DNA of 6,107 nucleotides from an uncultured Dietzia sp. (lineage in GTDB: Bacteria; Actinomycetota; Actinomycetes; Mycobacteriales; Mycobacteriaceae), in contig CAMNYG010000091.1 of NCBI GenBank assembly GCA_946570335.1, positions 1 to 6,107 on the forward strand. Reading direction: 5' to 3'. The stretch's first letter is position 1; each line of letters opens with the position of its first letter. The translations under genes were made by a program, and so were the position numbers. This document shows positions 1-5,712 of this stretch, piece by piece. A model generated the notes under the pieces. It ran no database searches. It was not told the origin of the DNA and saw only the letters and a list, made by a program, of their open reading frames with translations.

Positions 1-94
1 GGTCCCCGCTCGTGACCTCGTGCCCGGCCGCCGCGAGCCCCGCGACCACGCCGCGCCCGAGAAAACCACTGCCTCCGGTGACCAGAACCTTCAT
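1..94 (-). CDS. NAD-dependent epimerase/dehydratase (extended SDR family), N-terminal fragment cut by window edge
   Basis: Only the first 31 codons are inside the window; the rest lies beyond base 1. The visible peptide begins MKVLVTGGSGFLGRGVVAGL. It is a beta-strand, the TGxxGxxG dinucleotide-binding turn (residues 6-13) and a helix, the standard opening of extended or atypical short-chain dehydrogenases such as NAD-dependent epimerases/dehydratases and 3-beta-hydroxysteroid dehydrogenase-like enzymes. The ATG overlaps the stop of the upstream carrier gene as ATGA, and a GAGAGGG purine run sits about 10 bases upstream, so translation is probably coupled to that gene. The substrate cannot be told from this fragment. 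It is the third gene of a monooxygenase-carrier-dehydrogenase unit, so a role on the same metabolite is inferred only. Family assignment is fairly sure; subfamily is not. Confidence 0.8.
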   Translation of the reverse strand, partial: MKVLVTGGSGFLGRGVVAGLAAAGHEVTSGD

Positions 95-1047
95 GCCGCA
101 ACCGCCCTCTCGTCATTGCCGCCAGGTCCGCCACGCCCGCCGGGCCCGCCACTCGCACCGGTCCGCCGCTTCCACACCACCGCCACCGCGAGCCCGGCGA
201 TGATGTCCCACACTCCCCACCACGCCGCGACGAGCGCCATACCGCCGAGCCCGTCGAAGAAGCAGAAGACGAACAGCAATCCCAGCCCGGCGTTGCGGAT
301 GCCCACCTCGAAGGTCATCGCCTTACGCGCGGGCACGTCGAGCGCGAAGCCCCGCGCGATCGAGTAGCCGAGTCCCAACGCGAGCGCGTCGTGCAGGAAC
401 ACCGCCAGCGCCACTACACCTATATAGCCCACGAACAGGGCCCAGTTGTTGGCCACCGCGACCAGGATGATCCCGCCCAGCGCCAGGAACGACAGGATCC
501 CCACCACGCGGTGACTGCGCGCCGCGACCCTCGGCAGCAGGTGCGAGACCACGAGTCCGAGCGCGAACGGGAGGGCGATCACCAGCACGACCTCGCTGAG
601 CATGTCCCACGGCGCCACGCTGATCTCGTTGAAGTACTCGCGCCCCGTCGGGTGCAGGTGCCCCCAGAGGGAGAAGTTGATGGGCAGCATGAAGATCGCG
701 ATCACGTTGCCGACCGCCGTCATGGACACCGACAGCGCCACATCGCCGCCCGCCCGGTGTGTGAGGATGTTGGACACGTTCCCCGGCGGGCAGCACGCCA
801 CGAGGATCATGCCGAGCGCGACCGACCCCTGCACCCCGAGGATCAGCGTCAGCAGGAACGTCAGCGCCGGCAGCAGCGCGAACTGCGCCACGATCGCCAC
901 CGCGAACGCCTTGGGCTTGCGCAGTGCCAGCCGGAAGTCGCTGAGCTTGGTGTCCATCGCGATCCCGAACAGGATCAGGCCCAGCACGATCTTCAGCGTG
1001 GTCAGTGAGCCGGAGTCGAACGCGATCCGGATGTCGTCGACGTTCAT
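91..1047 (-). CDS. Bile acid:sodium symporter (SBF/BASS) family transporter
   Basis: A 318-residue hydrophobic protein with about nine or ten membrane segments, normal for the SBF/BASS fold of ASBT-type carriers. Members take up or move organic anions (bile acids, pantoate, pyruvate and others), usually with Na+, across the cytoplasmic membrane. The first crossover motif is clear: CCPPGNVSNILT at residues 85-96, then GGDVALSVSMT at 100-110. The second, EVGIRN, is at 247-252. By my recollection of the Neisseria ASBT structure, Na1 ligands map to S92, N93, S106, T110 and E247, and the Na2-site glutamine of helix 3 to Q55. The second Na2 glutamine is Arg251 here. The C-terminal tail (about 296-311) is a Gly/Pro/Arg-rich cytosolic extension. 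Its ATG overlaps the monooxygenase stop (ATGA), with a GAGGGG ribosome-binding site 8 bases upstream, and its own stop overlaps the next gene's start. Family assignment is strong; the substrate is unknown. Confidence 0.9.
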   Translation of the reverse strand: MNVDDIRIAFDSGSLTTLKIVLGLILFGIAMDTKLSDFRLALRKPKAFAVAIVAQFALLPALTFLLTLILGVQGSVALGMILVACCPPGNVSNILTHRAGGDVALSVSMTAVGNVIAIFMLPINFSLWGHLHPTGREYFNEISVAPWDMLSEVVLVIALPFALGLVVSHLLPRVAARSHRVVGILSFLALGGIILVAVANNWALFVGYIGVVALAVFLHDALALGLGYSIARGFALDVPARKAMTFEVGIRNAGLGLLFVFCFFDGLGGMALVAAWWGVWDIIAGLAVAVVWKRRTGASGGPGGRGGPGGNDERAVAA

Positions 1048-2486
1048 GCGCCGCGCCCCTCACCCTGGGCCCGGCCCCGCCCCGCCGCGTCCATGCGCGC
1101 GACCAGGTCCGTCACCGCGCCCCGGTACGCGCTCTTGTTGACGTAGTAGGCCATCCGGTCCAACCCTAGGTACTTGTAGCCGCCCGTCAGGTCGGGCCTG
1201 GGTCCCCGCCGGGAGGAGTCGACGACGACAACGACATCACGGCCAGCCGCAGTCCCCTGCCGCCGGGCCGACAAGTATCTCGCTACCAGGTCGGCCTGTT
1301 CGTACCGGCCCTGCCAGCCGATCCCGGAGGCCTCCACCATGCCCAGGACGGCCAGATCGTCGCGGGCCGACGGGAAGATGTTCAGATATAGATCCGGGGC
1401 GGCGGCCCCCTCGGACCAGTCGAGGTACTCCCGGTCGATGAACGGGTAGTTCAGCACGTAGCCGGTGGCCAGCATGACGAGGTCGTACTCACCGGAACTG
1501 CCAACCCCTGCCCCGCCAGCACCTGTCCTGCCCGGCCCTGCCCTGCCCGCCCGGAAGTGGACCGTGTTGCCGTCGAAGCGCTCAATGTCCGGGCGGACCG
1601 TGATGTCGCCGTGGCCCACGTGCTGCAGGACCAGACTGTTGACCACCGGATGCGATTCATAGATCTTGTGGTCGGGCTCGGGGAAACCGAATCGCGTCGG
1701 ATCGCCCGTGAATGCCTTGAGCACCCGCGAGTCGATGAACTGCTTGATCGGCGCCGGCAGCGGCGTGCCCGTGTTGAGGGTGTCCGCCGGCTTGCCGAAG
1801 ATGTACTTGGGCACGAAGTGGTAGCCGCGTCGGACGCTGATGTCGACCGACGCCGCGTGGTGCACCGCGTCCACCGCGATATCGCACCCACTGTTGCCGC
1901 CGCCCACCACGAGGACCCGCTTCCCCGCCAGCTCCTGCGGATACTTGTAGCGGCTGGTGTGGATCAGCTCGCCGCTGAACTCGCCGTCGAACCGCGGGAT
2001 ATTGGGCTCCGAGAGGGTGCCGTTGGCGATCACCAGGGCCGAGAACTCCCCGACCTCCACCTGGTCACTGCTGGCGGTGTTGTCGTCGTCACCAACGTTC
2101 CGCACGGTGAGCCGCCACCCCGAGTCGCGTGCCGCGCCCAACGGTTCCGCACGCACGACCTCGGTGCCGAAGCGGAAGCGGTCGCGGAGGCCGAAGTGTT
2201 CGGCGAAGTCGCGGAAGTAAGCGAGCAGGCGGCGGTGGTCCGGGTAGTCGGGGGTATCCGCGGGCATGGGGAACTCGGCGAACTCCGTGGTGCGGGCCGA
2301 CGAGATGAGGTGCGCCGAGTCGTAGACGGTGCTGCGCGGCGAGTCGATGTTCCACAGCCCGCCGACGTCGTCCGCGAGGTCAAAGCCCACCCACGGCACC
2401 CCCTGGCGGTCGAGATTGCGCGCCGCGGCCAAGCCTGACGGGCCGGCGCCGATGATCGCCACTGGTCGACTGTCAAGTTCGGTCAT
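1044..2486 (-). CDS. Class B flavin-dependent monooxygenase (FMO-like, FAD/NADPH)
   Basis: A 480-residue cytosolic enzyme expected to use FAD, NADPH and O2 to oxygenate a soft nucleophile (N or S) or do Baeyer-Villiger chemistry. Visible motifs in order: FAD-binding GAGPSG (13-18) in the N-terminal Rossmann fold; the FMO signature FSGELIHTSRYK (170-181), matching FxGxxxHxxxY/F; NADPH-binding GGGNSG (195-200); and the LATGY motif (339-343) typical of FMOs. Length fits bacterial FMOs (about 440-500). The ATG follows an AGGA ribosome-binding site by 9 bases. A Gly/Ala/Arg-rich stretch (about 312-332), encoded by repetitive C-rich DNA, interrupts the strand before LATGY and looks like a low-complexity insertion. 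It is first in a unit with the carrier and the epimerase, overlapping the former by ATGA. The ectC gap of 106 bases with a large inverted repeat suggests separate control from the ectoine genes. Substrate unknown. Confidence 0.92.
   Translation of the reverse strand: MTELDSRPVAIIGAGPSGLAAARNLDRQGVPWVGFDLADDVGGLWNIDSPRSTVYDSAHLISSARTTEFAEFPMPADTPDYPDHRRLLAYFRDFAEHFGLRDRFRFGTEVVRAEPLGAARDSGWRLTVRNVGDDDNTASSDQVEVGEFSALVIANGTLSEPNIPRFDGEFSGELIHTSRYKYPQELAGKRVLVVGGGNSGCDIAVDAVHHAASVDISVRRGYHFVPKYIFGKPADTLNTGTPLPAPIKQFIDSRVLKAFTGDPTRFGFPEPDHKIYESHPVVNSLVLQHVGHGDITVRPDIERFDGNTVHFRAGRAGPGRTGAGGAGVGSSGEYDLVMLATGYVLNYPFIDREYLDWSEGAAAPDLYLNIFPSARDDLAVLGMVEASGIGWQGRYEQADLVARYLSARRQGTAAGRDVVVVVDSSRRGPRPDLTGGYKYLGLDRMAYYVNKSAYRGAVTDLVARMDAAGRGRAQGEGRGA
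1501..1554. repeat. Degenerate C-rich repeat within the monooxygenase gene
   Basis: Imperfect iterations of CCTGCCC-like units (for example CCTGTCCTGCCC, then GGCCCTGCCCTGCCC) encode the Gly/Ala/Arg-rich segment of the monooxygenase on the minus strand. The composition is unlike the rest of the gene. The reading frame stays open, so the element is tolerated, and such tracts are prone to strand slippage. Confidence 0.55.
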
Positions 2487-2512
2487 GGCTTGAGATCCTG
2501 CCCGAAATGCAC

Positions 2513-2557
2513 CGCTCCCCGGCCCTAACGACCAATTTGATCGTGGACCGGGGAGCG
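2513..2557. promoter_or_regulatory. Long nested inverted repeat between ectC and the monooxygenase gene (terminator and/or operator)
   Basis: The outer arms are a perfect 10-base inverted repeat, CGCTCCCCGG (2513-2522) and CCGGGGAGCG (2548-2557). Nested almost concentrically inside is a 17-base near-palindrome, ACGACCAATTTGATCGT (2528-2544), in which seven of eight base pairs match around a central T. As RNA this would form a long interrupted stem starting 35 bases past the ectC stop, suited to ending ectABC transcription. There is no clear U-tract, which is common for actinobacterial terminators. As DNA, the A/T-rich inner palindrome resembles a dimeric repressor operator and lies 41-57 bases before the monooxygenase ATG. 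The sequence alone does not decide between terminator, operator or both. Confidence 0.6.
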
Positions 2558-2592
2558 TGTGCGGCTGCGCGCGGGGCGCGGCCGGGGCGCGC

Positions 2593-3015
2593 TTACTTCT
2601 CGCGGACGACCGACCCGTCGTCCTGCAGCCGCAGGAGCGGGTAGATGCCGTTCTCGTCGTGGTTCTCGTCTCCCACGACGGGCGGGTTGAAGACGCAGAG
2701 CATCTGCATCTCCTCCTCCACGATCACCTGGTGCTTCTCGTGGCCGTCGAGCAGGTACATCGAGCCCGCCTCGAGCGGGTACTCCTTGTTGTTGGTGAGG
2801 TCACGCAGCGTGCCCTTACCGCGGGTGAGCCAGACCGCCTCGATGTGGTTGGCGTAGTGGAAGTCGTTGACAGTGCCGGCGGCGATGGTGGTCTCGTGGA
2901 ACGAGAAACCCACACGGTCGTCGGCCAGGACGATGCGCTTTGACTCCCAGTTACCGTTGTTGCCCTTGATGTGGCGGTCGGTATCGGTGATCTCGGCGGT
3001 GGTGCGAACAATCAT
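2593..3015 (-). CDS. ectC: L-ectoine synthase
   Basis: EctC closes N-gamma-acetyl-L-2,4-diaminobutyrate into the cyclic compatible solute ectoine with loss of water, the last step of the pathway, in the cytosol. The 140-residue protein is a cupin of normal family length with the typical start MIVR. Compared with the Paenibacillus lautus enzyme as I remember it (offset of two), the iron ligands are Glu59, Tyr87 and His95. Substrate-contact positions include Trp23, Arg27, Thr42, Tyr54, His57, Cys107, Phe109, Glu117 and His119. The one contact position that differs is His40, where P. lautus has Asn. All catalytic positions I can place are present, so the enzyme should be active. The ATG is preceded at 7 bases by AGGAG, a strong ribosome-binding site. 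It lies 73 bases after ectB, and no ectD follows within the window. Confidence 0.97.
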   Translation of the reverse strand: MIVRTTAEITDTDRHIKGNNGNWESKRIVLADDRVGFSFHETTIAAGTVNDFHYANHIEAVWLTRGKGTLRDLTNNKEYPLEAGSMYLLDGHEKHQVIVEEEMQMLCVFNPPVVGDENHDENGIYPLLRLQDDGSVVREK

Positions 3016-3069
3016 GACGTGTCTCCTGGAGCGGGGTGGTCAGCGAGATGCGCGGTCGGCGCGACGCGT

Positions 3070-3101
3070 GATCAGGCGTACTGCCGGATCAGGCGTACTG
3101 C
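3070..3101. repeat. 15-base direct repeat duplicating the end of ectB
   Basis: The 15-mer GATCAGGCGTACTGC occurs at 3070-3084 and again at 3087-3101, a period of 17. The copy at 3087-3101 holds the last codons and TGA stop of ectB read on the minus strand. The other copy lies just past the stop and is out of frame. It looks like a small tandem duplication of the gene's 3' end with no effect on the protein. Confidence 0.85.
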
Positions 3102-4387
3102 TGGGCGAGGACGTGGTCGACAGCCTCGTAGCAGATCTCGATGCCACGATCGCGCTCGTCGTCGGTCAGCGTGAGCGGGGCGAGGAACTTGATGACCTCG
3201 TCGCTCGGGCCGGCGGTCTCGACCAACATCTTGTTGTCGAAGCAGCGCGCCATCGCCTGGCCGGCCAGGTCCGGATTCTCGAGGAACGCGATACCGAACG
3301 CCATGCCACGGCCGCGGAGCTCGAGCTTGCCCTCGTACTTGTAGACCAGCGGCGAGAAGCGCTCACGGAGGATGCGACCGTTCTCGAGGGTGCGGTTCTG
3401 CAGTTCGTCGTCCGACCAGTACTTGCGCAGCGCCAGCTCCGCGGTGACGAACGCCAGGTTGTTTCCGCGGAAGGTGCCGTTGTGCTCGCCCGGCGTCCAC
3501 TCGTCGAGGTCGCGGTTGAACAGGGTGACGGCCAGCGGGAGTCCGTAGCCGCCGATGGACTTGGACAGCGTGACGATATCCGGCTTGATGCCCGCGAACT
3601 CGAATGAGAAGAACTCGCCGGTGCGGCCGCAGCCCATCTGGACGTCGTCGACGATCAGCAGGATCTCGTGGCGCTTACACAGGGCGTCGAGGGCCTGCAG
3701 CCACTCGGCGCGCGCGGCGTTGATGCCACCCTCGCCCTGGACGCACTCGACGATCACGGCCGCCGGTCGGTTCATGCCCGAGCCGGAGTCGACGAGCACG
3801 CGCTCCATCCACTGGAAGTCTTCGGTGACTCCACCGAAGTAGTTGTCGTACGGCATCGGGGTGGCGTGCACCAGCGGGATGCCGGCACCGGCGCGCTTCA
3901 TCGAGTTACCCGTCACGGACAGGGACCCGAGGGTCATTCCGTGGAATGAGTTGGTGAAGTTGATGACGGCCTCGCGGCCGGTGACCTTGCGGGCCAGCTT
4001 CAGCGCGGACTCGACCGCGTTCGTACCGGTCGGGCCGGGGAACATGACCTTGTAGTCCAGGCCGCGCGGCTCGAGGATCGTGGATGTGAAGGTGTTCAGG
4101 AAGTCGCGCTTGGCGACGGTGTACTTGTCCAACGAGTGGGTGACGCCGTCACGCTGGATGTACTCGAGCAGCGCGTTCTTCATGTCGTCGTCGTTGTGGC
4201 CGTAGTTGAGCGCGCCCGCGCCGCCGAAAAAGTCTAGGTACTCGACCCCGTCGACCGTCGTCAGGGTCGCGCCCTTGGCGGTGTCGAACACCGCGGGCCA
4301 GTTGCGCGAATAGCTGCGAACCTCGGATTCGCGGTCGGTGAAAATCGACGTATCGGTACTGGAATCGTGCGTGGTCTCGGTCATCAT
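3089..4387 (-). CDS. ectB: L-2,4-diaminobutyrate:2-oxoglutarate aminotransferase
   Basis: EctB transfers the amino group of glutamate to aspartate 4-semialdehyde, giving L-2,4-diaminobutyrate, the first committed step of ectoine synthesis. It is a class III (omega) PLP aminotransferase of 432 residues, close to the usual 420-430. Visible landmarks: FFGGAGALNYGHN (53-65), FPGPTGTNAVE (116-126) for PLP phosphate binding, NSFHG (146-150) with the ring-stacking aromatic, ECVQGEGG (214-221), the PLP-pyridine aspartate in IVDDVQMGCGRTG (245-257), and Schiff-base Lys276 in LSKSIGGYGLP. I start it at the first of two adjacent ATG codons (4387), because GGAG lies 8 bases upstream; the second ATG (4384) is nearly as good. 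The frame is open upstream to 4879 on the complement of ectA, but that extension has no EctB character. It follows ectA by 65 bases. Confidence 0.97.
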   Translation of the reverse strand: MMTETTHDSSTDTSIFTDRESEVRSYSRNWPAVFDTAKGATLTTVDGVEYLDFFGGAGALNYGHNDDDMKNALLEYIQRDGVTHSLDKYTVAKRDFLNTFTSTILEPRGLDYKVMFPGPTGTNAVESALKLARKVTGREAVINFTNSFHGMTLGSLSVTGNSMKRAGAGIPLVHATPMPYDNYFGGVTEDFQWMERVLVDSGSGMNRPAAVIVECVQGEGGINAARAEWLQALDALCKRHEILLIVDDVQMGCGRTGEFFSFEFAGIKPDIVTLSKSIGGYGLPLAVTLFNRDLDEWTPGEHNGTFRGNNLAFVTAELALRKYWSDDELQNRTLENGRILRERFSPLVYKYEGKLELRGRGMAFGIAFLENPDLAGQAMARCFDNKMLVETAGPSDEVIKFLAPLTLTDDERDRGIEICYEAVDHVLAQQYA

Positions 4388-4452
4388 CTTGCTCACTCCA
4401 ATGAAAAAGCGTCGGGCAGCGGCGGCGGGCCGGGCGGCCCATCGCCCAGTCC
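4388..4452 (-). other. ectA-ectB spacer with weak hairpin and T5 run
   Basis: On the transcribed (minus) strand, just after the ectA stop, the spacer contains GGGCGATGGGCCGCCCGGCC, which can fold as competing short stems (GGGCG with CGCCC, or GGGCC with GGCCC). A TTTTT run follows at 4408-4404, then the ectB ribosome-binding site. The stem-to-T-run distance of about 15 bases is too long for a textbook terminator. At most it might be a partial attenuator or processing site setting the ectA:ectBC ratio. Confidence 0.3.
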
Positions 4453-4968
4453 TTAGGAAATCGTGTAGAGGTCTTCTTGCTCGTGGCCCTCTCCGAGAAG
4501 TTCGGCGCCCAGGTAGTCCTCGCTGGTCAGCGTCATTCCGCGATCCCGGGCCACCGCGCCGAAGGTGCGCTTGGAGGCCTCGTTGCCCGGGCTGATGGTG
4601 GTGCGCAGCCGCACCGTTCCCTGCTCCTTGCCGGTGCGGTCCATGAGTCCGTGCAGCAGGCGGGCCGCGAGGCCCTTGCCACGCTGGTCGGCATCCACGC
4701 CGACCTGCCACACGAAGATCGTGTCCGGTTCGGAAGCGCGGATGAAGCCGGTGACGAAGCCGACGACGCGGCCTTCGACCTCGACGACGATGGAGCTCTT
4801 CGCGAACTCTGCGCCCCACAGGACGTAGGCGTAAGGCGAGTTCAGATCGAGGACTCCGCTGTCGCGGGCAATCTCCCACATACGGTGTCCGTCTGCCGCG
4901 GTGGGCGGACGGAAAACCGCGTCAGACGAATCAGGGGCACGGGGTACTTCGCGTTCTCCTGGGGTCAT
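4453..4968 (-). CDS. ectA: L-2,4-diaminobutyrate N-gamma-acetyltransferase
   Basis: EctA acetylates the gamma-amino group of L-2,4-diaminobutyrate with acetyl-CoA, between EctB and EctC in ectoine synthesis. The sequence is a GNAT-fold acetyltransferase. From the ATG at 4968 it is 171 residues, within the family range (about 160-195). The EctA block DLNSPYAYVLWG (41-52) is intact, then FVTGFIR (71-77), the VWQVGVD strand (86-92) and the acetyl-CoA pyrophosphate loop QRGKGLA (95-101). The first 17 or so residues are a variable, probably disordered leader. The start is uncertain: the ATG has only a G-rich stretch upstream (GGGTGGGGA, very close), while an in-frame GTG at 4995 would add nine residues. 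I prefer the ATG. It is the first gene of ectABC, divergent from the FMN-binding protein gene. Confidence 0.95.
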   Translation of the reverse strand: MTPGEREVPRAPDSSDAVFRPPTAADGHRMWEIARDSGVLDLNSPYAYVLWGAEFAKSSIVVEVEGRVVGFVTGFIRASEPDTIFVWQVGVDADQRGKGLAARLLHGLMDRTGKEQGTVRLRTTISPGNEASKRTFGAVARDRGMTLTSEDYLGAELLGEGHEQEDLYTIS

Positions 4969-5135
4969 AATCCCCACCCACCGTAGTGAGGCCACCCGGT
5001 TGTTGCACCTGCCTTCCCCGATTCGTTACCTGAATTGGCAATGAGTGTGCAGGTGACCCGCAGCGAGTGAGGTCGGTCACTCACCAGTTATCTTGCATCC
5101 ACCCGGACGCGATACACCGATGAGAGGATCTACAC
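4969..5135. promoter_or_regulatory. Divergent ectA / FMN-protein control region with overlapping inverted repeats
   Basis: The only non-coding segment upstream of ectABC, so its promoter must lie here or further right. Three inverted repeats stand out: GAGTGA (5065-5070) with TCACTC (5077-5082), spaced 6; GTGACC (5053-5058) with GGTCAC (5075-5080); and CACCTGC (5006-5012) with GCAGGTG (5049-5055). The GTGA/TCAC core recurs at 5053, 5067, 5077 and 5081, as expected of a cluster of regulator half-sites. On the plus strand TATCTT (5089-5094) fits the actinobacterial -10 pattern TAnnnT for the FMN-protein gene, but I see no matching -35. I could not place a convincing ectA promoter. A part (4969-4995) would be coding if ectA starts at its upstream GTG. 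Confidence 0.5.
5065..5082. promoter_or_regulatory. Candidate operator, GAGTGA-N6-TCACTC
   Basis: A perfect dyad of two 6-base half-sites separated by 6 bases, 54 bases before the ATG of the plus-strand gene and about 97 bases before ectA. It lies just upstream of the TATCTT -10-like hexamer (5089-5094), over the expected -35 position. A homodimeric regulator could bind it, but no regulator gene is in the window and no consensus was recognised. Confidence 0.35.
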
Positions 5136-5561
5136 ATGAACGACAACCCGATCATCGAGTTCGACGAGGCCCGCTGCCTTCAACTTCTCGCCGGCGCCTC
5201 CCTCGGCCGACTTGTCACCGTCAATGATGGCCGGGCCGAGATCTACCCCGTGAACTACGTCCTCTCGAGGGAAGGAAAGCTGTACTTCCGTACCGCAGAG
5301 GGCAGCAAGCTGGCCGAACTGACCGTGCACCCGGACGTGCTGTTCCAGGTCGACCACATCGTCGACCGCTCCGCCTGGTCCGTCGTGGTCCGCGGCCACG
5401 CGCGTCGACTGGAGGGTTTCGACGAGATCAATCGCGCCGAGGAACTCGACCTCAAACCCTGGATCCCCACGCTGAAGTACAGCTTCGTCGAGATCACGCC
5501 CGAGAAGCTGTCAGGCCGCGGCTTCACCTTCGGCGAGGAGCCGGAGCGTTACTCCAGCTGA
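5136..5561 (+). CDS. Pyridoxamine 5'-phosphate oxidase-like FMN-binding split-barrel protein
   Basis: A 141-residue soluble protein of the PNPOx-like (Pyridox_ox_2 type) split beta-barrel family, which binds FMN or related flavins (some actinobacterial relatives use F420) and carries out redox chemistry that is often undefined. Typical family blocks are visible: an N-terminal helix then SLGRLVTV (22-29), EIYPVNYV (35-42), the cofactor-phosphate strand LYFRTAEGSKL (49-59), and WSVVVRGHARRL (81-92). The ATG has AGAGGA 7 bases upstream, a good ribosome-binding site. It is transcribed away from ectA and followed 16 bases after the stop by a GC-rich hairpin, so it is probably monocistronic. Nothing ties it to ectoine chemistry beyond the shared control region. 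True pyridoxamine-phosphate oxidases are longer, so I would not name it pdxH. Confidence 0.92.
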   Translation: MNDNPIIEFDEARCLQLLAGASLGRLVTVNDGRAEIYPVNYVLSREGKLYFRTAEGSKLAELTVHPDVLFQVDHIVDRSAWSVVVRGHARRLEGFDEINRAEELDLKPWIPTLKYSFVEITPEKLSGRGFTFGEEPERYSS

Positions 5562-5577
5562 CCGAGCGGTTCGGCTG

Positions 5578-5615
5578 GCCAGAGGCCCCCTCTGGCATGC
5601 GCCCTTGCGGGGCGC
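5578..5615 (+). terminator. Double hairpin, probable terminator of the FMN-binding protein gene
   Basis: Stem 1 is a perfect 8-base inverted repeat, GCCAGAGG (5578-5585) and CCTCTGGC (5589-5596), with a 3-base loop. Stem 2 follows directly: GCGCCC (5599-5604) and GGGCGC (5610-5615). There is no T-tract, as in many actinobacterial terminators. The position 16 bases after a stop codon supports the call. Confidence 0.6.
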
Positions 5616-5669
5616 GCCAGGGCGCGGGCGGTGACCTCGTCCATGCCACCGTCCAGCATCGCCGGGGCA

Positions 5670-5712
5670 CTCGACCGATGACGCGAGGGAGCGAAGGGAC
5701 CAATCGGTTGAG
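5670..5712 (+). other. Stem-loop with purine-rich loop upstream of the amphi-Trp gene
   Basis: CTCGACCGAT (5670-5679) pairs with ATCGGTTGAG (5703-5712): nine Watson-Crick pairs and one G-T. The 23-base loop is purine-rich and contains GAGGGAG and GAAGGGA, which are Shine-Dalgarno-like. No start codon follows closely enough for these to serve as a ribosome-binding site. It could be a 5' leader structure, a small-RNA element or an operator. Confidence 0.4.

Noticed and set aside
391..1008. 205-codon plus-strand open frame opposite the SBF carrier
   Set aside because: Its His/Arg/Gln-rich translation has no family character; it is a GC-bias shadow of a convincing membrane protein.
1557..2438. 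293-codon plus-strand open frame opposite the monooxygenase
   Set aside because: It mirrors the monooxygenase codons in a high-GC gene, is Arg/Val/Ala-rich with no domain, and the minus-strand frame carries clear FAD and NADPH motifs.
4388..4879. Upstream extension of the ectB frame through ectA
   Set aside because: The extra 164 residues are Arg/Gly-rich shadow sequence over ectA. The SD-preceded ATG at 4387 gives the normal EctB length.
4984..4989. ACCGTA / TACGGT as an ectA -10 hexamer close to the ATG
   Set aside because: It fits TAnnnT by chance level only, and no -35 element lies at a suitable distance.
5011..5045. Possible GlnR-type box (GTAAC-like spacing on the minus strand) upstream of ectA
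   Set aside because: GlnR is known to regulate ect genes in Streptomyces, but only one half-site resembles GTnAC and the partners do not match GAAAC, so I do not call it.
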